A stretch of DNA of 64,000 bases, from NCBI GenBank assembly GCA_041393775.1, contig JAWKJM010000003.1:1054001-1118000 (forward strand), read 5' to 3'. The translations under genes and the position numbers were made by a program. Numbering within the stretch: position 1 is the first letter of the stretch; each line of letters opens with the position of its first letter. This DNA comes from JADKAV01 sp041393775 (lineage in GTDB: Bacteria > Actinomycetota > Actinomycetes > S36-B12 > UBA10799). Below are positions 1-7,817 of this stretch, in pieces. The notes below the pieces were generated by a model. The model saw only the letters and a program-made list of their open reading frames with translations, was not told where the DNA came from and did not search any database.

Positions 1-336
1 GTAGGACTGGCGTTCTACTTCTGGCCAGGGGTCCTGATCCTCGCCATCACCCCCTTCATCCCGGTCGCGGCCGCAGCCGGCTTGCCGAACCCGTTGGGCG
101 CCAACTTCTCCGCGATCGGTGCCCGGCCGTTCCGCTACGTGCTGACGACGCTGCTGTCGCTGGTGGTGATCCTGGTGGTGTGGCTCATCTCGGGACTCAA
201 CGCGTTCTTCGTGCGCGGGTGGGTGGCGTCGTTCACGAGTTGGCTGATCCTGGGTCTCGTCGCCGCGTGGCTGCTGACAGCGTGGGCGAGCCTGTTCCGC
301 AGCACACCCGCGGGGGTTGTGGCTGCGTCCGATTGA
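1..336 (+). CDS. C-terminal part of a multi-pass membrane protein (5' end outside window)
   Basis: The reading frame is open from the first base and ends at TGA 334-336, so only the last 111 residues are present. Two or three strongly hydrophobic segments are visible, including one near the window edge and two across the last 70 residues, with a short polar tail ending in AASD. No catalytic motif is visible and I do not recognise the family. A TTG at 82 could be read as a start, but the frame upstream of it is equally protein-like (hydrophobic, no stop), so a truncated longer protein is the better reading. A family A intergenic repeat begins about 27 bp after the stop. Confidence 0.6.
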   Translation, partial: VGLAFYFWPGVLILAITPFIPVAAAAGLPNPLGANFSAIGARPFRYVLTTLLSLVVILVVWLISGLNAFFVRGWVASFTSWLILGLVAAWLLTAWASLFRSTPAGVVAASD

Positions 337-362
337 CCGGGGGCACGGCGGTTCACCGGTCT

Positions 363-480
363 TTGTGACGAGGTTGCGCCGGCCGCGGGTGCTTTGTCAC
401 GAAGGTGCGCGGGACGGACCCCGCGAACCCCGTACCTTCGTCACAACCGGCGTCGGGACCCCGCACCTTCGTAACAAGGG
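363..480. repeat. Family A intergenic nested inverted repeat, copy 1
   Basis: The element has four modules in the order A (TTGTGACGAGGTTGCG), B (TTGTCACGAAGGTGCGCGG), B' (complement of B, ending CTTCGTCACAA) and A' (CCGCACCTTCGTAACAA). B pairs with B' and A with A', giving a nested hairpin. It fills the gap between two convergent genes, ending about 9 bp before the stop of the DUF2277 gene. With copy 7 it forms a divergent subgroup whose outer right arm has the inner-type CACCTT core. Confidence 0.8.
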
Positions 481-488
481 CGGCTGAC

Positions 489-755
489 TCAAGATGCGGC
501 GGGGCCCGACCTCGCCGCGAGTCGGCGCAGGGGCGGCTCGCTGGTAGGGGGCTGCTTGCGCGGCGGTAGTTGGGCCAGCAACTGCGCGGTGGCCGCCGCG
601 ATCTGGTCCACGGCGGCGTCGAACGCCTCGGAAGTCGCCGAGCTCGGCTTGCCCACCCCGCTGACCTTCCGCACGTACTGAACAGCTGCGGCATGGACCT
701 CGGCGTCGGTGGCCGGTGGCTCGAGCCCGCGCAGGATCGTGATGTTTCGGCACAT
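489..755 (-). CDS. DUF2277 family protein
   Basis: This 88-residue protein begins MCRNITILRGLEPPATD, the hallmark start of the DUF2277 family (PF10041), followed by the typical AAVQYVRKVSGVGKPS and AFDAAVDQIAAAT segments that form a short helical core up to residue about 62. The tail after residue 65 is rich in Pro, Arg and Ser and is probably disordered. The family is widespread in Actinomycetota and Proteobacteria and has no known function. The ATG at 755 is chosen because the family always starts at MCRN; the frame remains open far upstream, but only as the antisense of the acyl-CoA dehydrogenase gene. It is divergent from that gene. Confidence 0.85.
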   Translation of the reverse strand: MCRNITILRGLEPPATDAEVHAAAVQYVRKVSGVGKPSSATSEAFDAAVDQIAAATAQLLAQLPPRKQPPTSEPPLRRLAARSGPAAS

Positions 756-845
756 GCTGACCAGTCTGCGGGTCGACCGGGGATGCCGCCAGCCATTGCC
801 TGCGCCCGGTGGGACGTGTCCCACCCTCCTTGTACCTTGGTAGCC

Positions 846-2564
846 ATGATCTTCAACCCGCACACATATGACCCGTCGGCGTTCGATCCCGAGACTGCGC
901 GTCAGTTGAAGGCGCTCATCGACTTCTTCGAGTCGAAGGGCCTGCGCGAGATGAAGGACGAGTTCCACCAGCACGCCTGGTACGACGACTTCCTCGAGTT
1001 CAACGCCAAGGAGGGCATCCTCGCGGCCTTCGGCACACCGGCGGCGGTGGGCGGCGACTCCGCCCGCTGGGACACCGCCCGGATCAACGACCTGAACGAG
1101 ATCCTGGGGTTCTACTCCCTGGCCCACTGGTACGCCTGGCAGGTAACCGTCCTGGGCCTGGGTCCGGTGTGGATGTCGGAGAACGAACAGGCCAGGCAAC
1201 TGGTTGGGAAACTACTCGAGTCGGGGGCCATCTTCGGTTTCGGTCTGTCCGAGAAGGAACACGGCGCGGACATCTACTCCACGGACATGATCCTCACCCG
1301 CACGGATGACGGCTGGGTCGCCAATGGCGGCAAGTACTACATCGGCAACGGCAACGTCGCGGGCCGGCTCAGCGTCTTCGGCAAGTTCGCGGACACCGAC
1401 GAGTACGTGTTCTTCCTGGTCGACACCCAGGCCCCCGAGTACGAGCTGAAGAAGAACGTCGTGGCCCACCAGATGTACGTGTCCGAGTTCGCGCTGAACG
1501 ACTATCCGGTGACCGAGGCCGACATCCTGCACACCGGGAAGCCCGCCTGGGATGCCGCACTGGCCACGGTCAACGTGGGCAAGGTCAACCTGGGCTGGGC
1601 CAGCATCGGGATCTGCGAGCACGCCTTCTACGAGGCTGTCACCCACGCCGAGCACCGGGTGCTGTACGGCGACAAGGTCACCGTGTTCCCGCACGTGCGC
1701 AGGATGTTCGCGGATGCCTACGCCCGACTGCTCGCGATGAAGCTCTACTCCGCGCGCAGCGCCGACTACTTCCGCAGTGCATCTGAGCAGGACCGCCGTT
1801 TCCTGCTGTTCAACCCCATCACGAAGATGAAGGTGACCAGCGAGGGGGAGCGGGTCATCGATCTGCTGTGGGAGGTCATCGCCGCGCGCGGGTTCGAGAA
1901 CGACACCTACTTCGAGCAAGCGGCCACGGACATCAGGGCGTTGCCGAAACTTGAGGGCACCGTGCATGTCAACCTGGCGTTGGTGCTGAAGTTCCTGCCG
2001 CAGTACCTCATGGCTGCCGGGAAGTACCCGGAGGTGCCGGGGCGGCAGGACGCAGCCGACGACGACTATCTGTTCCATCAGGGCCACGCCTCGGGCCTGG
2101 GGAGGATCGCCTTCGCGCCATGGCGCCCAGCGCTCGAGGCATACCAGCACTTGCCCAATGTCGCGCTGTTCCTGGAGCAGGTCGACGCGTTCACGGCGCT
2201 GATCATGTCCGCACCTCCAGGCGAAGCCCAGCAGACGGATCTGGACTTCCTGCTCACACTGGGGCAGATGTTCACCCAGTTGGTGTACGCGCAACTGGTG
2301 TGCGAGTCCGCGGGGATCGCCCGGCCCGGGACCGTGTCGGATCTCAGCGGGCTGGGTGAGGCACACATCGACCGGATCTTCGCCGTGTTCGTGCAGGACA
2401 TGTCCGAGATCGCCGTGGCGCTGCACGGACAGGCCTCGGCCACGCACGCGCAGCGGGAGGGGGCCCTCGGGTTGATCCGGGCGCCGAAGATCAGCGAAGC
2501 CGCCGAGACCGCGTTCGTCGAGGAGGTCCTGGGGCTGGCGGACGCCTACGTCATGCCGCAGTAG
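846..2564 (+). CDS. acyl-CoA dehydrogenase family protein
   Basis: This 572-residue flavoprotein should catalyse FAD-dependent alpha,beta-dehydrogenation of an acyl-CoA. An N-terminal helical domain (about 1-130) is followed by FGLSEKEHGAD at 132-142, which corresponds to the flavin-binding motif of the family, and by GGKYYIGNG at 161-169 in the middle beta-domain; the helical C-terminal domain follows. It is much longer than the usual 380 residues because of an extra C-terminal helical region (about 420-572), as in the long actinobacterial acyl-CoA dehydrogenases. ATG 846 is chosen because the upstream extension of the frame is antisense to the DUF2277 gene. Substrate chain length cannot be told from sequence. 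It appears monocistronic. Confidence 0.85.
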   Translation: MIFNPHTYDPSAFDPETARQLKALIDFFESKGLREMKDEFHQHAWYDDFLEFNAKEGILAAFGTPAAVGGDSARWDTARINDLNEILGFYSLAHWYAWQVTVLGLGPVWMSENEQARQLVGKLLESGAIFGFGLSEKEHGADIYSTDMILTRTDDGWVANGGKYYIGNGNVAGRLSVFGKFADTDEYVFFLVDTQAPEYELKKNVVAHQMYVSEFALNDYPVTEADILHTGKPAWDAALATVNVGKVNLGWASIGICEHAFYEAVTHAEHRVLYGDKVTVFPHVRRMFADAYARLLAMKLYSARSADYFRSASEQDRRFLLFNPITKMKVTSEGERVIDLLWEVIAARGFENDTYFEQAATDIRALPKLEGTVHVNLALVLKFLPQYLMAAGKYPEVPGRQDAADDDYLFHQGHASGLGRIAFAPWRPALEAYQHLPNVALFLEQVDAFTALIMSAPPGEAQQTDLDFLLTLGQMFTQLVYAQLVCESAGIARPGTVSDLSGLGEAHIDRIFAVFVQDMSEIAVALHGQASATHAQREGALGLIRAPKISEAAETAFVEEVLGLADAYVMPQ

Positions 2565-2577
2565 GCGGCGAGCCGGA

Positions 2578-3516
2578 TCACCCTCGTCCCCGGGCCGTGG
2601 AGACGCGCCGCCAGACTCCTTGCTGCACTGCCAGAGTCGCCCAGCCGGCCAACGCCATTCCCGTGACGTTGATCGCCAGTTGCAGGCTGCTGCCGACGAC
2701 CTCCGGCCAGGCCCCGAACGCCAAGGCGAGAGCGACGTTGCCCGCGGCGGGGACCGTCGTGACCGAGATGAAGACGCCGGTCAACCCGCCGGTCCGGGAT
2801 GACGTCAGCGCCAGCACGCCGGCGGCTCCGGCGAGCAGGGCGATGATCACCGACCACCTGTCGGGTGTGTAGATGAACTCGGTCAGCGGCCGTGGGCCCT
2901 CGACCTGGATGATGCTGACCCAGCCCAATAGACGCGCGATCAGGGCAAGCATCGACGTGACGCAGATGGAACCGGCGAATCCCAGCGCGAGCGTTCTGGC
3001 CGCCCGGTGCAACAGATGCCGGCGCCGGCGCACGAGGGCCAGACCGAGCGCGGCGACGGCGCCGAACTCCGGGCCGAGGACCATGGCGCCGATCAACAGG
3101 ATCTGGGAGTCCAGGACGATCCCGATACTGGCGATCACCGTGGCCATGAGCATGAAGGAGGCGTAGGACCAGGTGAGTTCGCTGCTCTCGTAGGCCCTCT
3201 GGGTCACTTCCGCCCACACGACGGTGTCAGAACCCGCCCCGGGCGCATCTTCTTCGGCTTGAAGCGCGTTGCGGGAGATCCAGGTGGTCACCCCGTCGAT
3301 CTGGATGGCACCCTCCTCCTGGATCCCGAGCGAACGCAACTCATCGATGACTTCATTGGCCGCTTCCCGGGGGATGTCGGCCATGATGAGGTCGCCCGGC
3401 GGTCGGATACCCACGTCGCGGACCACCGCCAGGCTCGACACCAGACTCGAAGCATCCAGTGCACTCGCGGCCTGGTCCGTCAGTGGCGACGGTGAATAGA
3501 TCCGCAGATGCAGCAC
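2578..3516 (-). CDS. DUF389 (TIGR00341-like) membrane protein
   Basis: The 312-residue protein has a soluble N-terminal part (about 1-110) and then five or six transmembrane segments. The segment LIGAMVLGPEFG at 141-152 is the signature of DUF389 membrane proteins, whose function is unknown. The GTG at 3516 gives the start VLHLRIYSP, which matches the usual beta-strand opening of the family. It is convergent with the acyl-CoA dehydrogenase gene, with only 13 bp between the two stops. No regulatory element is obvious upstream, where the META-domain gene lies on the same strand with a 54-bp gap, so the two may be co-transcribed. Confidence 0.85.
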   Translation of the reverse strand: MLHLRIYSPSPLTDQAASALDASSLVSSLAVVRDVGIRPPGDLIMADIPREAANEVIDELRSLGIQEEGAIQIDGVTTWISRNALQAEEDAPGAGSDTVVWAEVTQRAYESSELTWSYASFMLMATVIASIGIVLDSQILLIGAMVLGPEFGAVAALGLALVRRRRHLLHRAARTLALGFAGSICVTSMLALIARLLGWVSIIQVEGPRPLTEFIYTPDRWSVIIALLAGAAGVLALTSSRTGGLTGVFISVTTVPAAGNVALALAFGAWPEVVGSSLQLAINVTGMALAGWATLAVQQGVWRRVSTARGRG

Positions 3517-3570
3517 GTGCCCAGGATGGCGCGGACCAGCGGGGTTGAGGCGACGCCGCGCCGGGTTGCG

Positions 3571-3897
3571 TCAGTCCTGGCCGCCGCGCACGGCTTCGAA
3601 TCCCAGGGAGGCGCCACGCGCCACGAGTCGGTCCCGCTGTATGTCCAGGGTCAAGGGCTGGCTGAGCGCAGCGCAGAGGTGCTGTTCGACGCGCATGTCC
3701 GGGCAGAACTTCATGGTCAGGGCCACGGGTCCCGCGACCAGGGTCGAGTCCTCGAGTCGGTAGGCGCCCACCCCCCGGTTGCAGCCCGCGTAGAGGAACA
3801 GGCGCTGAGTTTCGAATGCGATCGTGGCAGGCTGCGCGACCGGGCGCGGACCGGGGAGCAACGCGGTGATCTGCCAGGCGCCGAGTAGTGGACTCAC
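3571..3897 (-). CDS. META domain-containing protein (HslJ-like)
   Basis: This 108-residue protein is a single META domain (PF03724). It opens with LLGAWQITAL, has YAGCNRGVGAY at 36-46 (the conserved GCN turn) and TMKFCPDMRVEQ at 61-72 (the conserved Cys-Pro segment of the second half). META domains occur in heat-shock protein HslJ and in small secreted or lipid-anchored proteins. No signal peptide is visible from the GTG at 3897, so this copy may be cytoplasmic, or its true start may lie slightly upstream. It lies upstream of, and co-directional with, the DUF389 gene. Confidence 0.75.
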   Translation of the reverse strand: MSPLLGAWQITALLPGPRPVAQPATIAFETQRLFLYAGCNRGVGAYRLEDSTLVAGPVALTMKFCPDMRVEQHLCAALSQPLTLDIQRDRLVARGASLGFEAVRGGQD

Positions 3898-3974
3898 GGT
3901 TCCATGTCTAGGCCATGCACCACGAGAATGGGAGACACTGTCGAGGTCCGATTCATGACGTGGCGCCGTTGAGT

Positions 3975-4073
3975 GCGGCGGTGGCTGAGCGACGTGGCTG
4001 GTTCGCAGGTCACCGGTCGACCGCGCGGCGGTGGCTGAGCGACGTGGCTGGTTCGCAGGTCACCGGTCGACCG
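3975..4073. repeat. Two perfect tandem copies of a 50-bp unit
   Basis: Positions 3975-4022 are repeated at 4025-4072 with a 50-bp period and no mismatch over 48 bp. Each unit contains GGTGGCTGAGCGACGTGGC and GGTCACCGGTCGACC. The duplication sits between the META-domain gene (minus strand) and the small ORF leading to cysE (plus strand), so it lies in a divergent promoter region. Confidence 0.9.
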
Positions 4074-4145
4074 AACGGTCGGGTGCTGACCCCCAGCGGG
4101 GTAGGCTGACAGCGCCATCGATCATCGGCGAAGGAGCTGACGCAG

Positions 4146-4304
4146 ATGCGGTACGTGAAGTCCATGATCCCCGTGGTCCGTCGCGCGGCCGCGGCCGATG
4201 CGCTTGCGCCAGCGGAGATGATGGCGTGCCTCGAATCGCCACGGGCACAGGAGATCGACTCCCCGCGCGCCGTCCGTGCGGGTGCATCCGGGATCCAACC
4301 ATGA
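4146..4304 (+). CDS. Small ORF of 52 residues, translationally coupled to cysE
   Basis: The ORF starts at ATG 4146 behind a strong ribosome-binding site (AAGGAG at 4131-4136, 9-nt spacer) and stops at TGA 4302-4304, which overlaps the ATG of the serine acetyltransferase gene at 4301 (ATGA). The product begins MRYVKSMIPVVRRAAAADAL, is basic at the N-terminus with an alanine-rich stretch, contains one Cys and has no membrane segment. I do not recognise it. The perfect SD and ATGA coupling argue for real translation, either as a small protein or as a leader peptide that loads ribosomes onto cysE. It is not cysteine-rich, so a classic cysteine attenuator is unlikely. Confidence 0.5.
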   Translation: MRYVKSMIPVVRRAAAADALAPAEMMACLESPRAQEIDSPRAVRAGASGIQP

Positions 4305-5146
4305 GGGCGGATGATCGGGTCCTGCAAGCGTTGGCCGCGCTGCGCGACGACAACACCGGTGAACTCCCCTCCCGACAGGTGCTTTCAGACGTCACCGACC
4401 ACTTGATCAAGGCGCTGTTCCCGCACCGGCTGGGGATGTGCGGCCCGGATGTCAACGGCTACGTGCGCAGGATGCTTGAGTCGGCGCTGGGAAATCTCAT
4501 CGGTGAGGTCGCCACGGAGTTGGCATTCCACCGTCAGAACGGACATCCGATCGACGCCGAGCCGGATGAGGTCGTGTCCCAGTTCGCCGACATGCTGCCG
4601 CGGCTGCGAGAACTGCTGGACTCGGACATCCGCATGGCCTACGCAGGTGACCCGGCCGCCCGGAGTGTGGCGGAGGTGCTGGTTTGCTACCCGGGGGTGC
4701 ACGTCATGATGCACCACCGGATCGCTCATGCCCTGCACGTCCTGGGGGTGCCGTTCATCGCACGGGTGATCTCAGAGCTCGGCCGTTCCGAAACCGGGAT
4801 CGACATCCACCCCGCCGCTCATGTCGGGGCCGGCTTCTTCATCGACCATGGCACCGGCGTCGTGATCGGGGAGACGGCGATCATCGGTGACAACGTGCGG
4901 CTCTACCAGCACGTCACACTCGGCGCGAAGAAACTCGACGGGGTGGCCAAGGGCATCCCCCGGCATCCCATCGTCGAGGATGACGTCACCATTTACTCCG
5001 GGGCCACAGTCCTGGGACGCATCACGATCGGCCGGGGGTCGGTCATCGGGGGTGGGGTCTGGGTCACCCACGACCTGCCGCCGGGCAGTTTCGTCACGCA
5101 GGCCCGGACGCTCGTCGAGAACTTCACGGACGGCGCCGGCATCTAG
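4301..5146 (+). CDS. cysE: serine O-acetyltransferase
   Basis: The enzyme makes O-acetylserine from serine and acetyl-CoA, the first step of cysteine synthesis. The 281-residue protein has an N-terminal helical domain (about 1-160) and a left-handed beta-helix C-terminal domain with hexapeptide repeats: DIHPAAHVG at 168-176, IDHGTGVVIGETAIIG at 181-196 (His183 is the expected catalytic base) and RITIGRGSVIGGGVWV near 240-255. The C-terminus ends in GAGI; a C-terminal Ile is what docks into the CysK active site in known cysteine synthase complexes, so complex formation with the nearby CysK is plausible (inference). The ATG at 4301 overlaps the stop of the 52-residue ORF. cysK lies convergently downstream, beyond a repeat block. 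Confidence 0.92.
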   Translation: MRADDRVLQALAALRDDNTGELPSRQVLSDVTDHLIKALFPHRLGMCGPDVNGYVRRMLESALGNLIGEVATELAFHRQNGHPIDAEPDEVVSQFADMLPRLRELLDSDIRMAYAGDPAARSVAEVLVCYPGVHVMMHHRIAHALHVLGVPFIARVISELGRSETGIDIHPAAHVGAGFFIDHGTGVVIGETAIIGDNVRLYQHVTLGAKKLDGVAKGIPRHPIVEDDVTIYSGATVLGRITIGRGSVIGGGVWVTHDLPPGSFVTQARTLVENFTDGAGI

Positions 5147-5239
5147 GGCGTGGGACTGCCGGCGGCAGGGTGCGGCGCGTGGCGCTGGCAGGGGCCAGGT
5201 CAGACCGGCCGCTTCGCGACATGCCCGTGGGGGTGGCTG

Positions 5240-5700
5240 GGCGCGGCGTTCAAGCGGGAAGACGCCGGGCGGAGATCGCTCGCGTTAGAGATCCACGGCC
5301 GTGGTCGGCCGCCCATTCAGGCGGGAAAATGCCGGGCGAAATCGCTCGCGTTAGAGAACGTGCACGAGGTTAGAGAAGCCACACGTGCGTTCACTAACCT
5401 CGTGCACGATCTCTAACCTCGCGACCATTCTCTAATCTCGCGGCCAACTCCTGCCGCTACCGAGTACACCAGCCATTTTCGGACTAGAGAACGTGCACGA
5501 GGTTAGAGAAACCACACGTGCGTTCACTAACCTCGTGCACGATCTCTAACCTCGCGACCATTCTCTAACCTCGCGGCCAACTCCTGCCGCTACCGAGTAC
5601 ACCAGCCATTTTCGGACTAGAGAACGTGCACGGTCTCTAACCTCGTGGTCAACTCCTGCTGCCACCGAGTGCACGAACCGTTCTCGGGCGAGGCCTGCTG
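5240..5700. repeat. Family B composite repeat, locus 1, with 133-bp tandem expansion
   Basis: The 712-bp gap between cysE and cysK (5147-5858) holds no gene but a repeat block. A leader with two GATCGCTCGCGTTAGAGA-like units (near 5275 and 5343) is followed by tandem units with a 133-bp period: 5352-5484, 5485-5617 and a truncated third from 5618. Each full unit contains the inverted repeat GTGCACGAGGTTAGAGAA / TTCACTAACCTCGTGCAC (arms 5360-5377 and 5390-5407; 5493-5510 and 5523-5540) around a 12-nt loop, then two CTCTAACCTCGCG-type half-sites. I see nothing further in 5700-5858. Confidence 0.9.
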
Positions 5701-5858
5701 ATTCACGTGTTGGGGTTGGGCGGCCGAAAGGTCTGACCGGAACCCAAAGGGAACCGACGCCGCCTTCATCCAGCCAGATGGAACCGTCGGACTCGCGGTT
5801 AGCCGAGGACCGGTTTCGCCCGATCGTGACGCCTGAACGGAGTGCGGCCTGTGGCCCC

Positions 5859-6791
5859 CTAGCGCATCAGGTCTGCGTAGAGGGCTGTGCTCAAGTAGCG
5901 TTCTCCGAAGCTCGGAATGATCACCACGATGAGCTTCCCGGCGTTCTCAGGACGCCTGGCCACCTCGATCGCCGCCCACATCGCCGCACCTGAGGAGATA
6001 CCGATCAGCAAGCCCTCCTCGCGGGCTGCGCGGCGGGCAGTGTCCATCGCGGCGTCCGCTTCGACTTGGACGACTTCGTCGTACACCGACGTGTCCAGGA
6101 TCTCCGGCACGAAGCCGGCGCCGATCCCCTGCAGCGGGTGGGGGCCCTTCTGGCCACCTGACAGAACCGGCGAGGCCGCCGGTTCCACGGCGATGATCTG
6201 CACCTCGGGATTGCGCTCCTTCAGGACCTGGCCGACGCCGGTGATCGTGCCGCCGGTGCCGACCCCCGACACGAAGATGTCGACCCCGCCGTCGGTGTCG
6301 CGCCAGATCTCCTCGGCGGTCGTGGCGCGATGGATCGCCGGATTCGCGCGGTTGGCGAACTGCTGCGGCATGACGTAGTTGTCATGCTGCTCGGACAGTT
6401 CCTCGGCCTTGGCGATCGCGCCGCTCATGCCGTCCGGGCCAGGGGTGAGGATCAGGTCCGCCCCGAAGGCCCGCAGCAGGGCTCGCCTCTCCATGCTCAT
6501 CGTCTCCGGCATCGTGAGCACGCACTTGATCCCGCGGGCCGCGCACACCATCGCCAGCGCGATGCCGGTGTTGCCGCTCGTGGGCTCCACGATGACTGTG
6601 TCGGGGCCGATCAGGCCGTACTCCTCGGCTGCATCGATCATGGCCACGCCGATGCGGTCCTTGACGCTGTTGGCCGGGTTGTAGAACTCGAGTTTGGCGG
6701 CGATGGTGGCACCTGCGCCCTCGGAGAGCCGGTTGATGCGGACCAGGGGGGTGTTGCCGATGAGTTCGGTGACGTCGTTGGCGATCTTCAT
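5859..6791 (-). CDS. cysK: cysteine synthase A (O-acetylserine sulfhydrylase)
   Basis: This PLP enzyme joins sulfide to O-acetylserine to make cysteine. The 310-residue protein has the expected fold-type II features: Lys44 in NSVKDR as the Schiff-base lysine, TSGNTG at 71-76 as the substrate loop, GTGGTITG at 178-185 as the phosphate-binding loop, and GISSGAA at about 264-270. Length is normal for the family. ATG 6791 gives the canonical start MKIANDVTELIGNTPLVR. The gene faces cysE across the family B repeats, so the two are not in one operon although they serve consecutive steps. Confidence 0.95.
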   Translation of the reverse strand: MKIANDVTELIGNTPLVRINRLSEGAGATIAAKLEFYNPANSVKDRIGVAMIDAAEEYGLIGPDTVIVEPTSGNTGIALAMVCAARGIKCVLTMPETMSMERRALLRAFGADLILTPGPDGMSGAIAKAEELSEQHDNYVMPQQFANRANPAIHRATTAEEIWRDTDGGVDIFVSGVGTGGTITGVGQVLKERNPEVQIIAVEPAASPVLSGGQKGPHPLQGIGAGFVPEILDTSVYDEVVQVEADAAMDTARRAAREEGLLIGISSGAAMWAAIEVARRPENAGKLIVVIIPSFGERYLSTALYADLMR

Positions 6792-6869
6792 GTGCTCAGT
6801 TTGCCATTGACACGGTTCGGGGCAAGGGCGCGAGTCCGATCAGCACCATCGGGCACGCGGCGACCGGCA

Positions 6870-7817
6870 CTACGCCAGGTCGTGGTGGTGCAGCAGCAAC
6901 TCGGCCATGTCGTGGCCCGCCGACTTCAAGGAGTCGGGTCTCACCACGAATGCGTTGGGTGCGGTGACCACGACCAGGCCGACGCGCTCGGCCACCGGCG
7001 GCAGGAACTGTGCGCGCACCACGACGTCGCCCTCGTCCTGTTCGATGACCTCCGTGCTGTCCGCGTAGCGGTCGACGGCCCACTGGTACCCATGCGGAAC
7101 GACCAGGTCCACCGTGGTGGGCCTGCGCTGCTCGGCCAGTCGCTCGTCGATCCCGGTCGGGATCTCGAAACTCCGGTCGGTCACAACCACTTCGCGGATG
7201 CGATCGGCGAGGAACGTGCGCAACTCGCCGTCCGGCAGAAGGGCGTCGAGTTCCCAGCCGCGAACGGTCTCCACGAGTCGCAGCGGAAAGGCGGTGCGGT
7301 GCACCACCCCCGGCTTCCATGCTCTCGAGTACTCGAGTTCGATCACCTGCCGGCGATCGATGGCGGTCGCCAAGGCGCTGTCGACGTCACGGTCGGGTCG
7401 CTGCGGAACTCCGGCCAGGATCCGCTCGCCGATGATGCGGACAGCTTCTTGAAGATCGGTGTCATCCGGGCGCATCTGGGCGACCTGTGTAACGGTTTCG
7501 TACACCTCGAGCCACTTCTGGGGGGACAGGAGTTCAACTCCGAGTTCGGCACTGGGTTGGTCGGTGACGACCCGGACTACTTCGGCGGAGGCAGGGTCCG
7601 CCTCCGTGCCCTCCGCCGAGGCGAAGACGATCGTGTCCGGCCGCACTCCCAGCGTGTCGGCAGCGTAGAAGTCGAGAATCTCCTGTCGCAGTCTCGACTC
7701 GGGCACACCCACTTGGTCGGCCAGGTAGTCCATCCGCAGACCGCCCGGGTGTGCGTGCAGCAGGTTGAGGACCGTGGACAGCCGCGCGAAGGAGTCGCCG
7801 GCTTGGGTCTGCTTCAC
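6870..7817 (-). CDS. pafC: WYL-domain transcriptional regulator, PafC
   Basis: The 315-residue protein has an N-terminal winged-helix region (LSTVLNLLHAHPGGLRMDYL) and a central and C-terminal WYL and WCX region (DRRQVIELEYSRAWKPG, then WELDALLPDGELRTFLADRI). In mycobacteria PafB and PafC form a heterodimer that activates the LexA-independent DNA-damage response. The GTG at 7817 overlaps the TGA of the upstream regulator (7814-7816), so the pair is translationally coupled. The Pup-proteasome genes that often neighbour pafBC are not seen in this window. The assignment rests on the two-gene arrangement and domain layout; PafB and PafC are distinguished only by order here. Confidence 0.8.
   Translation of the reverse strand: MKQTQAGDSFARLSTVLNLLHAHPGGLRMDYLADQVGVPESRLRQEILDFYAADTLGVRPDTIVFASAEGTEADPASAEVVRVVTDQPSAELGVELLSPQKWLEVYETVTQVAQMRPDDTDLQEAVRIIGERILAGVPQRPDRDVDSALATAIDRRQVIELEYSRAWKPGVVHRTAFPLRLVETVRGWELDALLPDGELRTFLADRIREVVVTDRSFEIPTGIDERLAEQRRPTTVDLVVPHGYQWAVDRYADSTEVIEQDEGDVVVRAQFLPPVAERVGLVVVTAPNAFVVRPDSLKSAGHDMAELLLHHHDLA

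Noticed and set aside
1212..2447. Open reading frame of 411 codons antisense to the acyl-CoA dehydrogenase
   Set aside because: It is the mirror of a real gene in high-GC DNA; the product has no domain-like pattern and no SD.
5352..5690. Possible CRISPR array at the tandem repeats
   Set aside because: The 133-bp units are directly adjacent with no unique spacers of 30-40 bp, and no cas gene is in the window.
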